From Filomicrobium sp. (GTDB lineage: Bacteria; Pseudomonadota; Alphaproteobacteria; Rhizobiales; Hyphomicrobiaceae), in contig JAJFHK010000055.1 of the NCBI GenBank assembly GCA_021775655.1, positions 1 to 13,168 on the forward strand: 13,168 nt of DNA, in the 5' to 3' direction. Shown here in pieces: positions 7,104 through 13,098 of the stretch. The notes beneath the pieces are model-generated. The model saw nothing but the letters and a program-made list of their open reading frames with translations, had not been told where the DNA came from and ran no database searches. Every line of letters starts with the position of its first letter. The stretch's first letter is position 1. The translations under genes were made by a program, and so were the position numbers.

Positions 7104-8909
7104 GTGAGCATTTCGCCCCAACCGATGATGGCAATCAAAGGCCGAGACGACATGCCGAAACCGGATGCATCCAGCGTAAATTCCGACAGGGCTGGCGCGA
7201 TCAAGCCCTCTGCAAAGCCTAGCGAGCTAATTGAATCCGAAGCCCTTGATCTGGTTGGAACGCTTTCGGCATTTGACGAAAGCGCTTACGTATGGACCTT
7301 GGCAACCGACTCACTTGAATGGGAAGAAAATGCCGCGGCAGTCTTCGGATTGGATGACGCGAAAGAAATCTCGACCGGCAAGTCTTTCGAAGCGCGCATC
7401 GTCCCCGAACATCGTACGCGCCGCATATCCGTCGTTAGCAGTTCCACTTCCTCCCCCCATGACCGAGGGGTTCCCTATCGCGTTCAGTACCGGTTCCGCC
7501 CCGGTGCACTTCGCGGCATCGCCTCGATCTGGCTTGAAGACCATGGCCGCTGGTGGCCTGACAAGGACGGCAAGCCTGCCCGTGCCCGCGGTACCATTCG
7601 TGTCGTCAACGAGAGCTTCGTCGCTGAACAAGCCGCGCTCCATGGCTCCGACAGCGATGAGATGACAAGCCAGCTAAACCGTACGCGATTGCCCCAGGCC
7701 ATCGCAGCGGTGCTGGGCCGCGCTGAACACCGCCAAACTTCGAGCGCGTTCCTAATGATCGCAGTCAATAACCTAGCGTCGGTCAACGAGACCTTTGGCT
7801 TCGACATCGGCGACGAGGTCCTTAACGCGACAGCGAAGATTGTAAAGGGCAAGCTAAGGAGCGGCGATCTGCTTGGGCGCTATTCCTCAAACAAATTCGG
7901 CGTAATCATCTCAAATAGCGGCGCCGGCGCCATGCGCATCGCCGCGGAACGCTTCATGAAGGCGGTCCGCCAGACGCAGATCGATACCAGCGCCTGCCAG
8001 TTGACCGCGACAATTTCTATTGGCGGCATTACCATTCCCGATCAGGCGAGCACCGTTCAACAGGTTTTCAGCCGGTCATTGCATGCACTTGAAGCTGCCA
8101 AATCTCAGCGCTTTGATAGCTTTGTCCCATTCGAATCCGACAACGATCAAGAATCGATCCGCCAGCGTCGCATCACTATTGCTGACGACATTATGTCAGC
8201 TCTCGACGACGATCGAATGCGTCTCGTCCTGCAGCCTTTGGTGAATTCGAAAACCCGCAAGGCGGACCTCTACGAATGCCTTTTGCGAATGGAAAAACCA
8301 GATGGCTCGATTACTTCAGCCGGCGAGTTCATTCCATTCGCTGAGCAGTTCGGCCTGCTGCGTCTCATCGACAAGCGCACCCTGGAACTTTCGGTTGCCT
8401 TGCTGCGCAAGCACCCGCGGTTGTCACTTTCCGTCAACGTCTCGAGCATGACGTCCACCGACCAGGACTGGCTTTCGACATTGCAACGCCTCGCCGACCA
8501 CGACCGCTCACTAACCAAGCGCCTCGTCATCGAGATCACCGAAACGAAGGTAATCGATGATCTCGACCATGCCATCGCCTTCGTTGACACGCTGCGCGAA
8601 ATGGGCTGCCGCGTCGCGATCGACGACTTTGGCGCCGGCTACACGTCCTTCAAGAACCTTAAGCACCTGCCCGTCGACATGGTCAAAATCGACGGCGCCT
8701 TCGTCAAGAACCTATCTGTCGATAGCTCCGACAAGATTTTCATAAAGACGATGGTGGAGTTGGCCGAGACGTTCGGCATGGAAACCGTGGCAGAATGGGT
8801 CGGCGATGCAGAAACAGCCGATATTCTCACAAAAGCCGGTATTACTTATTTGCAGGGCTTCCACTTCGGCCTGCCCATCAAGGCAGAAGATCTAATCGAC
8901 GACGAATGA
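7104..8909 (+). CDS. PAS / degenerate GGDEF / EAL protein, probable c-di-GMP phosphodiesterase
   Basis: 601 residues from a GTG with AGGA (7092-7095) at 8 nt; an ATG at 7125 is possible but lacks a ribosome site. Residues about 45-180 resemble a PAS fold (ending in IASIWLEDHGRWW and a charged strand). Residues about 190-345 are a GGDEF domain whose active site is replaced: the GGDEF position reads SSNKF (261-265), so cyclase activity is not expected. Residues about 365-600 are an EAL domain. Its metal and catalytic set is present: Glu391 (in ECLLR, the EAL position), Asn445, Glu477, Asp507-Asp508 in DDFGAGY, Lys528, Glu564 and Gln584. The usual EGVE is AEWVG, so the second glutamate of that motif is missing. 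No membrane segment is seen, so it is cytoplasmic. It should hydrolyse c-di-GMP to pGpG, perhaps tuned by PAS and pseudo-GGDEF. It is convergent with phaR. Confidence 0.92.
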   Translation: MSISPQPMMAIKGRDDMPKPDASSVNSDRAGAIKPSAKPSELIESEALDLVGTLSAFDESAYVWTLATDSLEWEENAAAVFGLDDAKEISTGKSFEARIVPEHRTRRISVVSSSTSSPHDRGVPYRVQYRFRPGALRGIASIWLEDHGRWWPDKDGKPARARGTIRVVNESFVAEQAALHGSDSDEMTSQLNRTRLPQAIAAVLGRAEHRQTSSAFLMIAVNNLASVNETFGFDIGDEVLNATAKIVKGKLRSGDLLGRYSSNKFGVIISNSGAGAMRIAAERFMKAVRQTQIDTSACQLTATISIGGITIPDQASTVQQVFSRSLHALEAAKSQRFDSFVPFESDNDQESIRQRRITIADDIMSALDDDRMRLVLQPLVNSKTRKADLYECLLRMEKPDGSITSAGEFIPFAEQFGLLRLIDKRTLELSVALLRKHPRLSLSVNVSSMTSTDQDWLSTLQRLADHDRSLTKRLVIEITETKVIDDLDHAIAFVDTLREMGCRVAIDDFGAGYTSFKNLKHLPVDMVKIDGAFVKNLSVDSSDKIFIKTMVELAETFGMETVAEWVGDAETADILTKAGITYLQGFHFGLPIKAEDLIDDE

Positions 8910-8918
8910 TCCCAGATA

Positions 8919-8969
8919 CAGGCTTCGCGCAATTTTCAATGCCTAATTGTGGGCCAGTGAACAAGCCTG
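8919..8969. terminator. Nested hairpin between convergent EAL gene and phaR
   Basis: CAGGCTT (8919-8925) pairs with AAGCCTG (8963-8969), and inside it CGCAATT (8928-8934) pairs with AATTGTG (8945-8951) with one G-T wobble. The pair fills the whole 64-bp gap between two convergent stops, the usual place for a bidirectional terminator. U-tracts are weak, so function is likely but not proven. Confidence 0.5.
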
Positions 8970-8973
8970 CGCT

Positions 8974-9606
8974 TCACTCGTCCTTATCCTGAGCCAACTT
9001 TTCGATCTTGTGCTGCATGGCTGCAAGTTGAGACTTCAGCTCATCGATCTCGTTGCGCGCAGCAGGAGTTTCCGCATTTCCCTCTTCCCCGGCTCCATCG
9101 ACACCTTTTGCGCCGGGGTCGGCCGCCGTATTCGGGAACGGGCTCCACATCGACATTGCCTGTTCAAAGATCGCCATGTTCCGCCGAGCATGTTCTTGAT
9201 AGGCCTCGAACGGGGTCGAATGTGAACCAAACGCCGTCGAAATCTGATCGCGGAAGCGGTCCTGTTCACGCGCCAGCGTCTCCATACTGAATTGGAGATA
9301 CGTCGGCACCATCCGCGAAATACTGTCCCCATAAAGCCTGATAAGCTGTCTCAGGAATGGAACCGGCAGCAGTGTTTGCCCCTTGCTTTCCTGATCGACG
9401 ATAATCTGCGTGAGGACCGAATGCGTCAGGTCATCGCCGCTTTTGGCATCGTAGACCACGAAATCTCGATCTGAACGGACCATGTCAGCAAGGTCGTCGA
9501 GCGTTACATACGTGCTCGTCTCAGTATTATAAAGACGGCGATTGGCGTACTTCTTGATGACGACAGATTCGCGTTTCTCGTCTCGCGTTTCGGTCTTTTT
9601 CAACAT
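8974..9606 (-). CDS. phaR: Polyhydroxyalkanoate synthesis repressor PhaR (AniA)
   Basis: 210 residues from the ATG at 9604-9606. PhaR binds DNA and PHB granules and represses phasin and other PHA genes; in rhizobia its homologue AniA affects carbon partitioning. The N-terminal DNA-binding domain is unmistakable: VVIKKYANRRLYNT (15-28) then TSTYVTLDDL. The middle region (about 55-125) carries LTQIIVDQESKG and FLRQLIRLYG, the PHB-accumulation regulatory segment, followed by MVPTYLQFSMETL. An acidic, Pro/Ala-rich linker leads to a C-terminal coiled-coil (about 184-210). The frame is open further upstream, with an ATG at 9639 and a TTG at 9675; 9606 is preferred because PhaR proteins usually have 10-20 residues before VVIKKY. 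None of the candidate starts has a strong ribosome site. It is divergent from phaA, the classical arrangement. Confidence 0.94.
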   Translation of the reverse strand: MLKKTETRDEKRESVVIKKYANRRLYNTETSTYVTLDDLADMVRSDRDFVVYDAKSGDDLTHSVLTQIIVDQESKGQTLLPVPFLRQLIRLYGDSISRMVPTYLQFSMETLAREQDRFRDQISTAFGSHSTPFEAYQEHARRNMAIFEQAMSMWSPFPNTAADPGAKGVDGAGEEGNAETPAARNEIDELKSQLAAMQHKIEKLAQDKDE

Positions 9607-9657
9607 TTCGCGCTCGGCTCGGTTTGAATTGGTGAACATCGGCAAACAGGTGCCGCT

Positions 9658-9676
9658 CTTGTTGCGATGCGACAAG
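9658..9676. promoter_or_regulatory. Candidate PhaR operator
   Basis: CTTGTTGC and GCGACAAG are inverted around GAT, with 7 of 8 positions complementary. It lies about 52 bp upstream of the chosen phaR start and 250 bp upstream of phaA. PhaR proteins studied in Paracoccus bind TGC-rich dyads and regulate their own gene; this TTGC-N3-GCGA core is compatible. Assignment is inference. Confidence 0.4.
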
Positions 9677-9685
9677 GTATCACAA

Positions 9686-9732
9686 CCGCTGTTCGACTTG
9701 GAAGCCGTTTATGCCCGAAATCTGAACAGCGG
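9686..9732. promoter_or_regulatory. Perfect 9-bp inverted repeat in the phaR-phaA gap
   Basis: CCGCTGTTC (9686-9694) and GAACAGCGG (9724-9732) are exact reverse complements, 29 bp apart. Half-sites start 38 bp apart, close to four helical turns, which would allow two dimers or a small loop. It could alternatively form a hairpin in an RNA leader. Confidence 0.4.
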
Positions 9733-9926
9733 CAGAAGTCTGGCGACCAAAAGTTCGCCTCATGTCTCGATTGCAGGTGCGAAGTAAGACCTGTTATGAC
9801 CTGCCTAGGCACTATCGATCATATCGAGCACCGTGCCGAATCTGCCCATCGGCACTTGAATTGAGACGAACCTCAGCCCCGCCATCGCGAGCCGAGTATC
9901 CCACGGCCAACCCAGGAGCCCAATTA

Positions 9927-11117
9927 ATGAGTAACGACAACGACATCATCGTAATCGCCAGCGCCGCGCGTACCCCCGTCGGCTCGTTCGGCGGTTCACT
10001 TGCATCCCTCCCAGCTCACGACCTCGGAAAGGTAGCGATCCAGGCGGTAATGGAGCGCGCTGGTGTTGAACCTGCCGACGTTTCCGAAGTTATTCTGGGT
10101 CAGGTTCTTTCCGCGGGTGCCGGGCAGAATCCGGCCCGCCAAGCATCCGTCAATGCTGGTATACCTGTCGAAAGCCCAGCCTGGGGCATGAACCAGTTAT
10201 GCGGTTCCGGATTGCGTGCGGTCGCCCTCGGCGCTCAGCAAATCAGCGACGGTTCAGCGACTATTGTTATCGCCGGCGGTCAGGAAAGCATGAGCCAAGC
10301 TCCACATCTGGCGCATTTGCGCGATGGCACCAAAATGGGTGACCTCAAATTTCTCGACAGCATGCTTCGCGATGGTCTGATAGACGCGTTCCAGGGCTAC
10401 CACATGGGCACAACCGCTGAGAACGTCGCCAAGAAATACCAGATTACCCGCGACGAGCAGGACGCATTCGCAGTTGCCTCGCAGAACAAAGCTGAAGCCG
10501 CCCAAACGGCCGGCAAATTCAAAGACGAAATTGCAGCCGTCACGGTGAAGCATCGCAAAGGGGAAACCGTTGTCGATGCCGATGAATACATCAAGGCCGG
10601 AACGACACTAGAGTCGGTTGGTAAACTTCGGCCGGCCTTCGACCGCGACGCGGGAACCGTGACCGCAGGTAACGCCTCCGGCATCAATGACGGTGCCGCC
10701 GCTGTACTTCTCATGACCGCCGCCGAAGCCAAACGCCGCGGTATTGAACCTCTCGCCCGCATCGTCTCTTCGGCAACCGCAGGCGTCGACCCTGCAATCA
10801 TGGGAACCGGCCCGATCCCGGCTTCCCGCAAGGCTCTCGAAAAAGCCGGTTGGTCGATCGACGATCTCGACCTGATCGAAGCCAACGAAGCGTTCGCTGC
10901 ACAGGCGTCTGCCGTTAACAAGGACCTGGGTTGGGATACCTCCAAGGTCAACGTAAACGGCGGTGCCATTGCCATCGGCCATCCAATTGGAGCATCCGGT
11001 GCCCGTGTCCTCAACACACTGCTGTTTGAAATGAAGCGCCGTGGCGCCAAGAAGGGCCTCGCCACGCTTTGCATCGGTGGTGGCATGGGCGTTGCGCTGT
11101 GCGTCGAGCGCGACTGA
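9927..11117 (+). CDS. phaA: Acetyl-CoA acetyltransferase (beta-ketothiolase)
   Basis: Condenses two acetyl-CoA to acetoacetyl-CoA, first step of PHB synthesis and of the ethylmalonyl-CoA pathway. The ATG at 9927 has AGGAG (9914-9918) at 8 nt and starts the conserved [16 protein letters not shown] segment at residue 7; a longer open frame from 9762 is not conserved. The 396 residues match the family length (about 392). Catalytic residues are in place: Cys92 in NQLCGSGL, His352 in [10 protein letters not shown] and Cys382 in CIGGGMG, each shifted by 3-4 from Cys89/His348/Cys378 of Zoogloea thiolase. The MGTTAENVA and NEAFA segments also fit. phaB follows after 141 bp; hairpins in that gap may lower or uncouple downstream transcription. 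Confidence 0.97.
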   Translation: MSNDNDIIVIASAARTPVGSFGGSLASLPAHDLGKVAIQAVMERAGVEPADVSEVILGQVLSAGAGQNPARQASVNAGIPVESPAWGMNQLCGSGLRAVALGAQQISDGSATIVIAGGQESMSQAPHLAHLRDGTKMGDLKFLDSMLRDGLIDAFQGYHMGTTAENVAKKYQITRDEQDAFAVASQNKAEAAQTAGKFKDEIAAVTVKHRKGETVVDADEYIKAGTTLESVGKLRPAFDRDAGTVTAGNASGINDGAAAVLLMTAAEAKRRGIEPLARIVSSATAGVDPAIMGTGPIPASRKALEKAGWSIDDLDLIEANEAFAAQASAVNKDLGWDTSKVNVNGGAIAIGHPIGASGARVLNTLLFEMKRRGAKKGLATLCIGGGMGVALCVERD

Positions 11118-11135
11118 TCGTTGCTGCGCAACGAT
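11117..11135 (+). other. 8-bp hairpin overlapping the phaA stop codon
   Basis: ATCGTTGC (11117-11124) pairs with GCAACGAT (11128-11135) around TGC. It begins on the last base of the phaA TGA. No T-run follows (GAGAGCGGG), so it looks like an mRNA-end protector rather than a terminator. Confidence 0.5.
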
Positions 11136-11191
11136 GAGAGCGGGACGGTCGACTATCAACGTTCCGCATAGCATCCCGTGAATTGCATCCT

Positions 11192-11218
11192 AGGCGCGGC
11201 CAACGCACAGCCGCGCCT
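11192..11218 (+). terminator. GC-rich hairpin in the phaA-phaB gap
   Basis: AGGCGCGGC (11192-11200) pairs perfectly with GCCGCGCCT (11210-11218) around a 9-nt loop. What follows (CTAAATTCTCC) is only modestly T-rich. It could be a partial terminator, making phaB expression lower than phaA or dependent on its own promoter, or a processing/stability element. Confidence 0.45.
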
Positions 11219-11258
11219 CTAAATTCTCCACCAACTCAACAATTAAAGAGGAATCCTC

Positions 11259-11984
11259 ATGGCACGAGTAGCACTCGTAACTGGCGGCTCACGCGGCATC
11301 GGCGCTGCGATCTCCGTCGCACTCAAGGCAGCAGGTCACAATGTCGCCGCGAACTATGCAGGCAATGACGACGCCGCCAACGCCTTCAAGGCAGAAACGG
11401 GCATCCCCGTATTTAAGTGGTCCGTCGCCGACTACGACGCCTGTGCTGAAGGCATCAAAAAGGTCGAGGCCGAACTTGGTCCGGTAGATATCCTGGTCAA
11501 CAACGCCGGCATCACCCGTGACGGCATGTTCCACAAGATGACGAAGGAACAATGGCAGGAGGTCATGAGCACCAACCTCAACGGCCTCTTCAACATGAGC
11601 CACCCCGTATGGCCCGGCATGCGTGATCGCAAATTCGGGCGCATCATCAACATCTCTTCCATCAATGGCCAGAAGGGCCAGATGGGCCAGGTCAACTATT
11701 CGTCAGCAAAGGCCGGCGATCTGGGCTTCACCAAATCGCTCGCCCAAGAAGGAGCCTTCAAGGGCATCACCGTCAACGCTGTCTGCCCCGGCTACATCGG
11801 CACTGAGATGGTTCGTGCCATCGACGAGGAAGTTCTGAAAAAGAATATCCTGCCGCACATCCCGGTTGGTCGTCTCGGCGAGCCAGAAGAAATCGCCAGC
11901 ATCGTTGCCTTCCTGTCGCGCGACGATTCCGGCTTCATTACCGGCTCGACGATCTCCGCCAACGGCGGCCAGGCGATGATCTAA
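11259..11984 (+). CDS. phaB: Acetoacetyl-CoA reductase (NADPH-type SDR)
   Basis: Reduces acetoacetyl-CoA to (R)-3-hydroxybutyryl-CoA, the PHB monomer donor. 241 residues, the usual PhaB length. AAAGAGGAA precedes the ATG at about 5 nt. Short-chain dehydrogenase features: cofactor loop TGGSRGIG (8-15), NNAGITRD, and the catalytic set Ser134, Tyr147 and Lys151 in the ISSINGQ...NYSSAK region; the C-terminal FITGSTISANGGQ matches PhaB/FabG enzymes. Adjacent phaA and the GQKGQMGQVNYSS segment favour PhaB over FabG. The phaC synthase gene is not in this window, as is common when phaC lies elsewhere. Confidence 0.95.
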   Translation: MARVALVTGGSRGIGAAISVALKAAGHNVAANYAGNDDAANAFKAETGIPVFKWSVADYDACAEGIKKVEAELGPVDILVNNAGITRDGMFHKMTKEQWQEVMSTNLNGLFNMSHPVWPGMRDRKFGRIINISSINGQKGQMGQVNYSSAKAGDLGFTKSLAQEGAFKGITVNAVCPGYIGTEMVRAIDEEVLKKNILPHIPVGRLGEPEEIASIVAFLSRDDSGFITGSTISANGGQAMI

Positions 11985-12014
11985 GCGCACTTGCGTACGA
12001 CTGTTTTGACGATG

Positions 12015-12047
12015 ACGGGTCGGCCTTCGGGTCGGCCCGTCCGTGTT
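12015..12047 (+). terminator. Intrinsic terminator after phaB
   Basis: ACGGGTCGGC (12015-12024) pairs with GTCGGCCCGT (12031-12040), ten pairs including two G-T wobbles, around CTTCGG. CCGTGTTTC follows. It starts 30 nt after the phaB stop and closes the phaAB unit. Confidence 0.8.
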
Positions 12048-12185
12048 TCTGATGTCCTGTTTCAAGGGGCTGTCACAAAATTGTTAGGCTGCGAAAAAGC
12101 CCGTCGTTGGAGGCTCCTTCGGCAATGAAGCTTTCGGAACCAAGAACTCCCCGAGCACGTTCATCTCATCAGACGTTGGAACCAG

Positions 12186-12214
12186 CAGGCTTGCATGAAA
12201 ATGCAGCACCCCTG
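12186..12214 (+). promoter_or_regulatory. Leader hairpin before the BA14K-type gene
   Basis: TGCAT (12192-12196) pairs with ATGCA (12201-12205) around a GAAA tetraloop; CAGG (12186-12189) and CCTG (12211-12214) could close it further with an internal loop. It ends about 14 nt before the ribosome site GAGGAG (12228-12233). It may be an mRNA leader structure; function unknown. Confidence 0.35.
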
Positions 12215-12240
12215 TCCAAAGCTAATTGAGGAGTACCAAC

Positions 12241-12792
12241 ATGCTAATGAGAGATATCTTGAGCCCAATCGCTGCCGTCGGAGCGCTGGCGGTCGTATCA
12301 TCGTCATCGCTGACAGCGGCGCCTGCGACCTCTCCTGCTGCAACCATCCAACCTGTGTTGGCCGTCAACACACTCATCGATAAGTCAAGCGTTGGTGGCA
12401 AAACAGCCGGTAGCTATCTTCACTTGATACAGAGTAAAAAACAGCGGCGCGCTCGCCGAGCGCGCGGTATCGCAAGAAAAGCTGAGCGTCGCAGAGTTCG
12501 GCGCGCCAAGCGGAAATTCAGAAATCGCAATCGGCGCCTGCGCAACCACTATTATGGTCGCCGTCACCGCTACGGTCGCCGCCACCACTACGGTCGCCGT
12601 CACCGCGGCGCAAGTGTTGCAGCCGGGATTGCCGGTCTGATCATTGGCGGAGCAATTGCAGCGTCGCAAAGAAAATACTCAAGCCGCTGGGACCGGTGCG
12701 ATGCAGCCTACCGGACGTTCCGATGGAGCGATGGTACCTACATTCCATACGTTGGCAGCCCGCGTGTTCTTTGCCCTTATCTTCGTAGGTAA
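12241..12792 (+). CDS. BA14K-family secreted/membrane protein with Arg-rich middle
   Basis: 183 residues from ATG 12241, which has GAGGAG at 7 nt; a TTG at 12226 in the same frame overlaps that site and is rejected. Residues 1-29 are a signal peptide (IAAVGALAVV core, AAPA at the end). Residues 66-122 are very basic, with three GRRH units in a Tyr/His/Arg-rich run (104-122). A small-residue helix follows (124-142, GIAGLIIGGAIAAS, glycine-zipper-like). The C-terminal module 150-181 has the BA14K pattern: Trp150, Cys153, Tyr-Arg, Tyr167, Gly172 and Cys178-Pro-Tyr. BA14K was described in Brucella as a 14-kDa lectin-like immunoreactive protein and is common in Hyphomicrobiales; its molecular role is unclear. 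The Arg-rich insert is longer than in minimal family members. Confidence 0.85.
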   Translation: MLMRDILSPIAAVGALAVVSSSSLTAAPATSPAATIQPVLAVNTLIDKSSVGGKTAGSYLHLIQSKKQRRARRARGIARKAERRRVRRAKRKFRNRNRRLRNHYYGRRHRYGRRHHYGRRHRGASVAAGIAGLIIGGAIAASQRKYSSRWDRCDAAYRTFRWSDGTYIPYVGSPRVLCPYLRR

Positions 12793-12846
12793 TCAGTTCA
12801 CCAGAAGGCCTCGTGCAACGGCAGGTTCGGCAATCGCATCGTGGGC

Positions 12847-12922
12847 CTAGTGTTCCGGTTCTGACATTTGCCCCCTGTCCGGCGAGGTTCTGAGCAAATG
12901 TCAGAACCATGAGGAACACGAG
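12847..12922 (-). repeat. Hairpin unit 1 of the CTAGTGT array
   Basis: Inner arms GGTTCTGACATTTGC (12857-12871) and its exact complement (12894-12908) enclose a 22-nt loop. Outer arms GTGTTCC (12850-12856) and GGAACAC (12913-12919) continue the stem; ATGA (12909-12912) bulges on one side only. CTAG at the left foot faces GAG at the right. Read on the minus strand the bulge is TCAT on the 5' side, the same polarity as the other units. Confidence 0.95.
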
Positions 12923-12993
12923 TGTCGTGATCGCGAAATTCGTCACATTCGTCGGCACCCTCAGAACGAATTTCGCGATCTGAACGACACTAG
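12919..12993 (-). repeat. Hairpin unit 2 of the CTAGTGT array
   Basis: Inner arms GATCGCGAAATTCGT (12929-12943) and its exact complement (12966-12980) enclose a 22-nt loop. Outer arms AGTGTCGT (12921-12928) and ACGACACT (12984-12991) pair exactly; TGA (12981-12983) bulges. The right foot is ACACTAG. The left foot shares CGAG with the right foot of unit 1, so the two units abut or overlap. Confidence 0.95.
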
Positions 12994-13006
12994 CAACATC
13001 AATGAT

Positions 13007-13084
13007 CTAGTGTGATTCAGATCGAGAAGTCCGCCTCGAAACCCAGCCGCAAAGTATGAAGCGGACTTCTCGATCATCACACTA
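13007..13084 (+). repeat. Hairpin unit 3 of the CTAGTGT array, opposite orientation
   Basis: Inner arms GATCGAGAAGTCCGC (13020-13034) and its exact complement (13061-13075) enclose a 26-nt loop. Outer arms TAGTGTGAT (13008-13016) and ATCACACTA (13076-13084) pair exactly over 9 bp. The bulge TCA (13017-13019) is on the left, the mirror of unit 2, so this unit points the other way. Confidence 0.95.
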
Positions 13085-13098
13085 TCAACTCCATGATT

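Larger units (their letters stand above)
9607..9926. promoter_or_regulatory. 320-bp divergent control region between phaR and phaA
   Basis: No gene is visible here; the open frame running into phaA from 9762 lacks a ribosome site and conserved sequence. Dyads seen: CTTGTTGC-GAT-GCGACAAG (9658-9676), CCGCTGTTC (9686-9694) with GAACAGCGG (9724-9732), and GCAGGT (9773-9778) with ACCTGC (9799-9804). The segment presumably holds the promoters of both genes. AGGAG at 9914-9918 is the phaA ribosome site. Confidence 0.6.

Noticed and set aside
9762..9926. Upstream extension of phaA (55 extra residues)
   Set aside because: The extension does not resemble thiolases, lacks a ribosome site, and an excellent AGGAG stands before ATG 9927.
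10604..10610. ACACTAG inside phaA as a fifth copy of the array foot
   Set aside because: It is in conserved coding sequence and has no partner arm or hairpin around it.
12641..12958. Minus-strand ORF of 105 residues crossing the BA14K-type gene and the first hairpins
   Set aside because: It is antisense to a well-supported gene and runs through palindromes; composition is not protein-like and no ribosome site is seen.
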